Part shown: positions 55,191 through 64,000 of the stretch, one piece after another
Layout of the letters: each line of letters begins with the position of its first letter
Position numbering within the stretch: position 1 is the first letter of the stretch
DNA from: Symsagittifera roscoffensis
Lineage: Eukaryota > Xenacoelomorpha > Acoela > Convolutidae
DNA length: 64,000 nucleotides
Direction: 5' to 3'
NCBI RefSeq assembly: GCF_963678635.1
Contig: NC_087062.1
Span: 48,768,552-48,832,551, forward strand
Program-made: the position numbers and the translations under genes
The notes under the pieces: model-generated
Told to the model about the DNA's origin: nothing
The model's input: only the letters and a program-made list of their open reading frames with translations
The model's database searches: none

Positions 55191-57150
55191 ATCTAAGTGG
55201 ATGTCATAGTGAACTGCACCAAAATAAGTATTGTTTAAGTGATAGTTCTTGTAAGCGTGTACTGCTTTTGTTTTGTCTTGTGGTCTAGGTTTTCCACCAG
55301 TTCTTTCTGCATTTTTTGAGAATGTTACTGGGATGAATTTTCAACGTTTTAGGAAAAGTGATATGTTAGACCTGGTACACTTATTAGATTTCCTGTGTTC
55401 ATGTCGAAACCTTTTTCACATTCTACAAGGATTTCTGAGTATTGTGTTCTATAAAGTGGAATGTTATATTTGCAGTCGATTTCTGTTTCTGGCTAGTTTT
55501 GAAAACGTGTTAGTTTGTTTTCTATTTCATTGATATTTTTGAAACACTGATTATTTTGTCTAATTTTTTCAGGGTTTACTCCATCAAAAAGGATGGATTC
55601 AAAAAATATTTGTCTTCTGGGAACAAAAAATTTTGTTGCTTGTGTTCTTGTTGCTGAATCGCAATATCTTTGGTCGTTTTTACAAGGTTATCGGATTCCT
55701 TGGTAAACTATAGTGTCATCTTTCGAATCTCCTGCTAGTTATACTTTTTCTAGTCGGATTTTCCAATAAAAAGATATCCTATTTCTTGATATTCTTTGTT
55801 TTTTGTGTCAGCTTTGCAATTAGAAGGGTTGTTAATTCCAATGTGTGGCATCCAATTTTTATCATGGAGATTAAAATTCAATCGTCCATGTGCGCCGTGG
55901 AATGGATATTTGTCATCTGATTTTATATGAGCTTGGTATCTTCGATGATCCGCTTGATGTTCAGAGTCTGGAAAAACTTGAGATTTTACTAATTTTCGAT
56001 TTGTGCCTTTTATTTGTGGTTAATTTTAGTCAATTAAGTTAGTTTTTACAATCTTCAGGGCTAAGATGTAATTTTTTTTTTTAAAACTTTGTTAGAAAGA
56101 TACGTGATCAAGTCCATTTTTGTTTCCATTTGAGACTTGAGAACAATGTACTTTTTTCTCTGAGAATTTTGCTGTAAACTTGTATCCTGTTAGTGTTGTA
56201 GCTCGAGCTTTTGATTAAACTGTCGCTAATATGTTTGTTGTTTCTTCTTTCAGATTTGCATTTTGTTCAGATTTGCATTGACCTACTTGATTTATAGCGT
56301 ATTTATTAGTGTTTACTGTTCCTTTTCTTCACAATCACAGTGTGTGACTAAAAACTCTTGGGGTCCTGTTCGAGGGGAAGGGTTTTTCTGATTTTTTGTT
56401 TCTGAAAAATTGAAAGAGGTTAGGGTTTGGAAGAGAAAATTTTTTTAAAAAAAATACGTTTGTAGGATGATCCTGAATAGGGATTATAGAAAGTAATGTA
56501 TCCAAGTGTCTTTTTTGTATATCTATCGTATTTATAGATAATTTCTGTTGTGATGAATGGGGGAGGTAACGGTTGAGCTGTTTTATTTGGTGGAGCTAAG
56601 GGGGAGGGTGACGTACTAGGTTGTTTAATTTCACTGTTATTTCAAATTTAAGTGTTAAATTGCCTCGTTTGAGGATTTGTATATTGTGTTCCTGTATGTC
56701 TTTATGAATGTCGTATCTATATTGTAATCTGTTGAGTGCCCAGTTATGCAGTCTGTTACTGTCGAGGTGTTGACCGAGTAGTGGAGGAGGTGCTATGAAT
56801 GTATTGCAATCTAATTGTAAGGTAGTATTACTGGTTAAATATTCTTTATATCTATTATCTAAACTTGTAGGAAAATTTGGAAGAAATGATGTTTTTGATA
56901 TCTGACTTATTGAAGGGGTTGAAGGAGGTGAGAGGATTTCTGGTAGTGACCGAGATGTTTCTGATGAGATATCTATTGGTTTGTTCACTAAGTTTGGTTC
57001 ACCTTGAGTGAAAGCTTGTGTCATCCAATGTGGGAGATGCTGTGTGGAAGTTGGGGGGCTAAAAGGATTTTCACGAATAGTTCGGATATGGGGGTTGATC
57101 CTAAGTAGTCTGATGGTATGTTTGGAATGTTTTGTTGTGAGCTGGATTGT
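55191..57150 (-). pseudogene. Copy C: env-like ectodomain and N-terminal region
   Basis: The clearest piece is 57024-56596 (142 codons), with HDIHKDIQEHNIQIL-type sequence as in copy B and a Pro/Ser-rich N-terminal part. 56350-55191 holds a single, strongly decayed copy of the Cys-containing ectodomain that is duplicated in copy B. Stops in all frames. Annotated only as a broken env-like gene. Confidence 0.55.
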
Positions 57151-57609
57151 AATGGTGTGGGTACTTTGAATTGTACTGGTGGAAAAGATCTAAAGGTTTT
57201 TGAGTTGGTGATGAGGATATTTTAAATTGAACACTGGAATTTGTAAAAATTCTATTTCGTCTTGGATGTATGATTTGTCTATTTATTGTCAAAGCATTTT
57301 GGTTTTTACTTGGATGTTTTGTTCAATTAAGTTCTTGTTGAACGGAAGGGTATGTATTTTATGTTGGTTCTTATTTGTGGTTCGCTTAGGGATGCGTGGC
57401 GAACTACAGGTTCTAAAGGTTCTGATAGTAGTGAATGTCTTTTTTCAGATATATATGGATTTTCTAGAAACGAAATCCGTGTTGATGATTGAGGGTGGTT
57501 TTTCTGACTAGATGTCGGTGTTGTTGGAGATTCCTGGGATGTTGTAGTCGTTGGGGACTGTTGTGTGGGTTGTTGATTAGCATTTTTGAAGGACTCTCTA
57601 TATTTTTAC

Positions 57610-57705
57610 CTACGAAGAAAATTTATGTTGGTTATAATATTTTTCTATGAACATGATTAGCAGTTTTGTTGCTAGTGCAAAGGTTATTTTTGCTTTTTTA
57701 TACAT
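57610..57705 (-). CDS. Copy C: short membrane-anchor peptide
   Basis: 31 codons (MYKKAKITFALATKLLIMFI, then a charged aromatic end and TAG). It matches 15314-15424 of copy B in sequence and position ahead of the env-like region. Signal-anchor-like; see copy B. Confidence 0.5.
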   Translation of the reverse strand: MYKKAKITFALATKLLIMFIEKYYNQHKFSS

Positions 57706-59030
57706 TTGCTTATTGTCAAAGTTAGGGAAATCAAGAAGGTGAAAAATTTTACTAAAAGAAGAAAAATGTCTTTCTTGTTAAAGAGTTGTGTTAACATTTA
57801 GATAGTTGTTGAAAAATCGCACCTGAGGAGGTGGTCAAGGATTTTTGCAAAGTTGAGGAAGGTTTTGTGGAGTGAATTGAAAATTATGAAAAAACTGCAA
57901 ACAATTACAAAGAGAAAGAGATATAATTCGAAAGTATGTATAATGAAAAAATTGATGATTTGAAAAAAAATTGAAAGGATCAAAAAAATTTTGAAGTTGT
58001 ATTTTTTGATAACTGACTGATTCGGAAAGAAGCTTTTGAGAAATGATTTGTTCTTGTCGAATTATTTTTTTCTTGTTGTGGCAAAATCTGAGAGTGGTCG
58101 GATTGTTCATTGATTTTGGACAAGTGGGTTGAATTCTGGCAATTTTTGGTGAAGAGGAGTCTGAAAGTCCAGGAGTGAGTTTTTTTGATTTTGTTTTTAT
58201 TTATTGGATAATTGGGGGTATCTAGGAGTTTTTCGCACTTTAGGCTAAACGATCATGTCTTATTTTTTCTTTAGGCTAATTTAATATTTTTCCTCAAGGG
58301 AATTTTGGAGTGTAAGTTGAGACAATATCGTTGAGTTTTGTACCAGTTGATAGGGGAGGGTTGTAATATTTAGATTTTGTTTATTCCGGTTGTCAAATAT
58401 GAGCTTGTTGCTTGTTTTTGACCTGGAGATTCTTTAGTTACAGTTATATGAAGTTTGCAAATTGTCGGCTAAAGAAGTGGTGTTGAATGAGGTGATGTTT
58501 AGATAGCTTCTGATTGGCTAAAGTCGAACTAGTTGTTCGAGGTAGTCAGCATGAATTTATACAAAGGAAAACAGAGTTTGTTATATTTCTGAAAGTTTAA
58601 AAAGGTTAATTATTAAAAAAAGGTTTTTAAAATTCAACTTTCTTTAATATTTTAGATTGTGGAATGAAGGTTTTTTTATATTCTTCCGTGGTTGATTTCG
58701 AAGTCATGATGATTGTCGGTTTTGAGAGGTTTATTTTATTTCCTGTAGTAAGGTTTTTTCTTCTAGTTTTCGGTTTTTTCTTGGTTTTTGAGGTATTTGT
58801 TCATTTTTCATTTCTCGGGATTTTTGTTGAGTGTCTTTTGTTTCTAAGATTTGTGGTAAGCAATTTGTATCACTTTTTTGTTTTTGATTTTTGTCTGATT
58901 TATTTTGGACAATTTGAAGTCCTCTTAAGGAAAATAATTGTGTTAGTTCGCGAAGGGCGTACTCTTTTGGGTAGTAAGGTGAAAGATTTTTTCTGTGTTG
59001 AAAAATTTCTTTTTTATTCGAGTCAATAAG
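57706..59030 (-). other. Copy C: inter-ORF region between pol and env, no intact gene
   Basis: Counterpart of 14299-15313 in copy B. AT-rich, many stops. The open plus-strand frame at 58664-59029 is Phe/Val-rich and is the antisense of a Lys/Asn-rich pol tail, so it is not a gene. Confidence 0.55.
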
Positions 59031-60140
59031 TATATTTGTTACATCAGTGGGTTTATCAATAATTTGAAATGGTCCCTTTAAGATTGGTTGTAATTTTTTT
59101 GATATTCCTTTTTGTATTACAAAATTTGGGGTTAAGACAAATGTTCCAATTTTGATTTTGTAGCTGGTGTGAATCGTGAGTTCAATTGTGAATGAATATT
59201 TTGTCTTTGTAATAGTTTTTTGGCTACTTTTTGATAAATTTCCTCGTGTTTTTCAACTCTGTTTCAAATCCAATCGGTATGTCTGCCGGAGGCTAATTTC
59301 AAAAATTTTGGGTGTTGAAAATGATCTTAATCCTGTGTATGTAGTGGTAGATTATAACACATTGACTCTTTTGTGGGCTGGCAATAGCCTTGTGCGTTTT
59401 TCGAAGAGTTTGCTGTGGACATTATTGGTTTTCGTGGCTTTTGATTAAAACCATTTCACAAGGTAATATTTCTAAGATTGTTGTTATTTGTGAATTATAA
59501 GCTAGGGGGTTATTTTTTCATCTGTTGACCATTCGGTGTATTTTGTATTGTCTCTTTTTTGATACAACTGAAGTATTCTTGTAATTAACGGTTCACTTCT
59601 TCGACTTTCGCTATCCAGTGATCATAGAATGCTGTATATGCATAGTAGGCATTACAATGAGGTACTGGGTTAAGTGCTACGTAGTGTTTAAATACGTCAA
59701 GTATGACCGTTATATATGAGTTTCCTTCCGAAGAGGGTGATATTGGTCCTTTTGTGTCGAATGATATTCTGTGGTTAAATTATAAACTTTCTCCTTTAAA
59801 ATCTTGTTTTTCTGCTGTTTGCTTTTGATAAGTGTATGGTTTATTTAATTGGCATGTTATGCAATCATTGCATAATACTTTAATCCAAATTGGTGCATTT
59901 GGAAAGTAAAAATTTTGGATGAATTTTGAGTATGTTTTTCTCTGATTCTGCATGTCCTTAAGTGTTTAAGGAACTTGAAATGTGAAATGCTAGTAGCATC
60001 AAACTTAGTGGTAAACATGGTACTTTTAATTCTGATGTTTGATATTCTAAAATATTTGTGTTCTCATTTATGGATGTATTGTTGAATTTCCTGAAGTATT
60101 TTAGAAATGTTTTGTTTCCTAAAATTGTTATATCTGCTTT
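59031..60140 (-). pseudogene. Copy C: integrase with deleted core segment
   Basis: Minus-strand pieces match copy B integrase: the zinc-binding CNDCITCQLNKPY (about 59880), FDTKGPISPSSEG with an intact first Asp and Gly (about 59750), and HYVALNPVPHCNAYYAY (about 59690). At about 59600 DHWIAKV is joined to NR-LQEY, so the part with the second Asp and the Glu (about 45 codons) is gone. The C-terminal domain is seen at 59450-59090. Inactive. Confidence 0.75.
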
Positions 60141-60900
60141 TATGAGTTTTTTATTATAAGCGTGACAAAATTTTAAGCATCTAATGACGGGGTCAAGGTT
60201 TTTTAATTTTTGTAGTAGTTCAATTGTTATTTTCTGTATATTTTCAAATTCTAAGTCTGAGAGAGGTATGTTATCGAGAGGGTCATGGAGGTTAAAAACT
60301 TGATTTATTGTGTATTTTGTATCAGTATCTGGAGGTTTTGATAAATTTATATTATCAGTTCACCTTTCTTTTTCTATTAAAATGAATAGATCTGTCCTGT
60401 ACATTTTTTGTGTCAGTGGTTTTTGTTGTGTGTTGTTTTTGATCCTAGATGAGTATGGTATTGGTTTAAAAAGAGAGTTTCCTAAGAGGTCTACTTCATA
60501 ATGACTATTTTGGCAATCTAAATACAATGGAAAGTGTCGTGAGTTTTTTATTTGTGGTTGATCGACGTCAGTTTTTAACGCATGTTCGCAATCTAGTTTT
60601 GACAATGTTTCGTCTTTTGCAAGAAAAAGCTTAATATTTTGTGGTATTTCTACTGTTTTTTTTTCTTGTTAATAGTTCACGTGGTGTGTTTCTACAAGGT
60701 GTGTCTGTTAGTGCAAGAAATTTTCCTGCTGTACAAACTATACGTAGGTTTGGGAATTTCATTTAAAATAGTTGAAATCTTTAAACTCTATGGTTTGTGT
60801 GAAAAGAAAAATTATAAGTTTATGGTCTGTAAAGAGAATTGTTGGATGTTTTGATCCGAGTATTAAAAATTATATATTCGATGAGGGTGTATTTTAAGGG
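60141..60900 (-). pseudogene. Copy C: pol linker and RNase H remnant
   Basis: 60605-60360 is an open 81-codon linker matching copy B 10700-10930. Upstream (60900-60640) only the last part of RNase H remains, including FTDHKLIIF-like sequence in a broken frame; the beginning of the domain is missing. The breakpoint differs from that in copy B. Confidence 0.6.
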
Positions 60901-62212
60901 TGTATATTATTTTGCTGTCTGAGAATTTTATGAAATTATCTTAAATATAGTTGCATTTTATAGTCGTATTTACTTAGGAAATTGAGCATTCTTGGATTTT
61001 TTTTGTGTGATGGAGGTTCAAGCTTTATGATTGCGGCTATGTGGGATTTCAATGGAGTGATCCTATTTCCTTCGATAATATGACCTAATAATTTTTTATA
61101 AAAATGTGAGAAAAAAAGTGATTTATCTGGGGCTGCGTTCACGTTTTCATTAAGTAGTATCTGATGATATTTTTCTATGGCATCAAACATTTCGTGTTTT
61201 GGCTGTGATTACTTGAAAATATCGTCTAAATATTTATTGACATTTTTACTGAGAATAAGTGGTCAAACAATTTTGCTCATAAGTGTTGAGAATGCTGCTG
61301 CTCCTACGGAAACTCCATAGAAAAATCTTTTAAATTCGTATTGTTGGTTTCCAATGACAAATTGTGTTAAGCATCGTGATTCTTCATCTTGTGACATTTG
61401 ATTGTATGCACTGTTCATGTCAGCGGTTGTGAAATATTTTCCGTTTATTTTTATGAGAACTACTTGAAATGGTTCTATAGGCTATTTACATTTAGATTCA
61501 TCAATGAGTGATTTGAGATATCTTGCGTCTAGTACGATTTTTAATGATTCTTCTTTAGCTAAAATAAGGACGGCATTTATGAATGTGTTTCCTTTTGGTT
61601 GTTCTTCTTTAATTACCTGGGAAATAGTGTCATATTCTTCTTGAATATCAAGTAACCTAATAACTTTGTCCTGCAAGTGAATTGGGACTCTACTTGCTCA
61701 TTGCTTTTTGAATATTGCGTCAGGTTTCAGAGGTAGAAGTAATGATGAAAATACTTTATCAACATCAAATTTAGATGTTGGGTATTTTAGTAGCAGTTCG
61801 GCTAGTTATTCAAATTCTTTTTGTGTAATTTGAGAATGTTGCGAAATGAACATTGTGAAGATTTTTTGTTGTTCCCTGGTGTATTTTGATATCTGGAATG
61901 TCGGTGTAAAGTAAGTTGTTTTTGTGAAATAGTCTGTGTTTCGTTTTTTATCACTTATTATATTGTTAATTATTAATTTTTCATTAAAAATTGTTGGTTG
62001 ACATATATCTAAAATTTTTAAAACAATATTTACTTTACATGCTACTTCTAATGTGGGAGAGATTGTTGCGTTTGTTTCGCAATAACCTAGAAGTCTTAGA
62101 GGTACTGTTATTCAGTATGGAGAGTTATTGTATATATGTAGTGAAATCATATATTGAATTTAATTTTTTCGTGTAATTGATGGATGAGGATTGTTAATAG
62201 GAAAAATTTTTG
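60901..62212 (-). pseudogene. Copy C: reverse transcriptase, truncated upstream at the fragment F junction
   Basis: The minus-strand frame 61676-61482 has LVLAKEESLKIVLDARYLKSLIDES-type sequence in part. The YLDD active site is intact at 61232-61221 (KYLDDIF), followed by the thumb/connection at 61190-60936 (KLLGHIIEGN and MLNFLSKYDYKMQLYLR). Upstream of about 62212 the family 1 sequence stops and is replaced by element F, so gag and protease are missing. Stops remain between the pieces. Confidence 0.75.
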
Positions 62213-64000
62213 TTGATGTAGTTCGGTAGAGCCTTTCGTAACAATCAATATATCATCTAATTATGCATATGTGTTTGTGCAATTAGTCAAGGTTAAATCA
62301 ACGGCTTTTTGGAATTCGGCTGGCTTGTCCGTAAGGCCGTAGATTTCGGTTTGGAATTGATATGTTCCAGTTGCCTTGCCACCGAAGCTGAAATTGCACT
62401 GTTCGCGTGTTTTCTGATCCAGCGGGATTTGAGAGTATGCACATCGAAGGTCGAGTTTTGAAAACAATGTATGTTTTGTTTTGTCTGAATTTACTATTTG
62501 GGCTATGTTATCCACCAGTAATAGATCAATATTGGGAAATTGATATTTATTTGTTTTTATGGATAATTTTTTTTGATTTTATTTGAATACAATGCAAGTT
62601 TAACTGTTTGATCTTTTTTCACAGTGATGACAACTGGACAATCTATCCGAACACTTATCCAATTTGATAAAATGTTTCTGATCAATCAGTATGTTTAGTT
62701 CTTCCTCCACACGTTCTTGTAAATGTATCGGGATGCGGCGACCTTTTTGTTGTCTCGGAACGAATTCTATAATAAATTGTGTCTTCAATGTATGTTTCTT
62801 GGTTTTTCCAATACGTACGCACAGTTGTGCGAAGTTTTCTTTGACCCATTGCTTAATTGCAGACTCTTCTTGGTGTCGTATGGCATGTACGTTTTGTTTT
62901 TGTTGTTATTGTATTAGTTTAATACCGATGTGTGGTAACAAGTTTCTTCCTATAATGTTCGCTTTTTTGTCATCTACTACGATGAGTGGAGCTGATTGCA
63001 CCTTCCAGCCCCTTGACTCGATAGCAATAATCAATCTTTCCTTTGGAGCGATCGTTTCAGCGTTATAGCATGCTAAGTTCCGTGCGGTGTCTCCTGTTGG
63101 GATAGTTTTAAACGTTGCCTCTTTGTTATTGTGTTGGAGACGCCGTGCGGTTTTTCCGTTGAGAAAAGAAAGACATTGGGCTTCCCGAATCAGCAATAGC
63201 AAACAATAGTTCTGAACTCGTCTTCAATTTGACAATGTGTCCATTAAGTCGTCCTCTGCTAGTGTTCTTGTGTTTTTAATCTCGAATAATTCTGCGATTG
63301 CCATTACCGAAAAATTATCTATTTGATAATCCTACCAACCGTTGCTGGAAGAAAATGAGGCAAATGCCACTGGATTATTTTCTGTTGCGAGACTTTCCGT
63401 CTCTAGTTTCTCCTGTTTATCTGTATCTTCCAAATAGTTTAGTTGTGTGGAACGGCAAACTTTAGTGAAGCGGCCCCATTTGGCGCATTTGGCACAATTT
63501 TTATCTTTAGCGGGGCAGGACTGTAAATGATTTTGATTTTGTTGATTGCCGCATTTGTCACACTGTTTTTGACTATCTGTATTGGCATTTCTCTGTTGTC
63601 CTCTGTTATTTTGTGACCCCGCGTGAATGGTTGTCCTCTAGATCTTCGTCCTCTTTGTGCGTTTTGATTGTTGGAGTTGTACGCGCGCCCCCGCGTGTTT
63701 ATCTAGTTAACCAATTCTTGTTTTGGCGTTACATGCTGTCCTCCGAACGGATTGGTTTTCATAGAACGACTATGTTCGATTTCTTTTTCTCTACGTATAA
63801 CATATTCATATGTGTCTTGTGGGGTCCTGGTCTGTGCTAAAAATTCTTCAGCAATTTTGTCCTTGTTCATGTGTGCGGAACATGTCTCGAACCCATTCAT
63901 CCTCTCGATCCCCGCAATCCGCTCGTGACGCTAGTTCCACGAGGTCTGCATGGAATTGCTCTAAACTCTCTGTTTACTTTTGTTTTCGACAGATGAAATT
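62213..64000 (-). mobile_element. Family 2 fragment F: internal gag-pol piece nearly identical to element E
   Basis: 62213-64000 matches 49749-51536 at an offset of 12,463-12,464 with about six substitutions and one extra T. It contains part of RT (62788-62213, with the same TAA in the YLDD box at 62263-62261), the protease (63202-62906 and upstream) and the gag zinc-knuckle region and C-terminal gag piece (63900-63703). It runs off the right edge of the window. There is no LTR at the left end; it is fused inside the RT gene to copy C. Confidence 0.93.

Noticed and set aside
58664-59029. 121-codon Phe/Val-rich plus-strand frame
   Set aside because: Antisense of a Lys/Asn-rich pol tail of copy C, a common artefact in AT-rich DNA.

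Overview
The window looks like invertebrate metazoan (eukaryotic) nuclear DNA in which almost every recognisable sequence is retrotransposon. I see no host gene, rRNA, tRNA or bacterial feature. The reasons for this reading are LTRs with TATA and AATAAA signals, AT-rich degenerate pol genes, Ty3/gypsy-type gag-pol, nested insertions, a minisatellite and a microsatellite, and a 200-N scaffold gap. I cannot name the species. The giant repeat proteins at 25-43 kb remind me of cnidarian assemblies, but that impression cannot be checked here.

Three LTR-retroelement families are present. Family 1 is AT-rich and Ty3-like, with an envelope-like third gene. It occurs as copy A (minus, 1-4760, 5' end only), copy B (plus, about 5340-20050, gag through env), block D (plus, 20100-23200, an N-terminal gag block plus LTR) and copy C (minus, 52670-62212). 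A and B meet head to head near 5340; B/D and C face tail to tail. All are pseudogenes with many stops, and each has a different hole in an enzymatic core: B lost the RNase H core, C lost part of the integrase core.

Family 2 is a Ty3-like element on the minus strand. Copy E (45429-52302) is complete from end to end, with both LTRs, an ATAAT target-site duplication, primer-binding site and polypurine tract. Copy F (62213 to the window end) is a nearly identical internal fragment fused to copy C.

Family 3 is the striking part: a GC-richer 21-kb block (about 23.2-44.4 kb). It appears to be inserted into the 3' terminal region of the B/D element, because the two flanks rejoin into a sequence matching copy C. 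It holds a Ty3-type gag-pol (24913-33727) whose polyprotein continues past the integrase into a macro-domain-like segment. A second coding block of about 2,940 codons (34257-43086) follows, broken by frameshifts and stops. This second block begins with a coiled coil and an SGNH-hydrolase domain that retains all catalytic residues. Both blocks share a related leader with a TTTTTTCAG acceptor-like site followed by a different tandem repeat. Gag would package the RNA and pol would copy and integrate it; the role of the macro and SGNH modules is unknown, and this is the best candidate here for an undescribed system.

The rest is non-coding: the inter-ORF regions of the AT-rich copies, G6-tract-rich leader DNA (23.7-24.2 kb) and the 43.1-44.4, 44.8-45.4 and 52.3-52.7 kb spacers.
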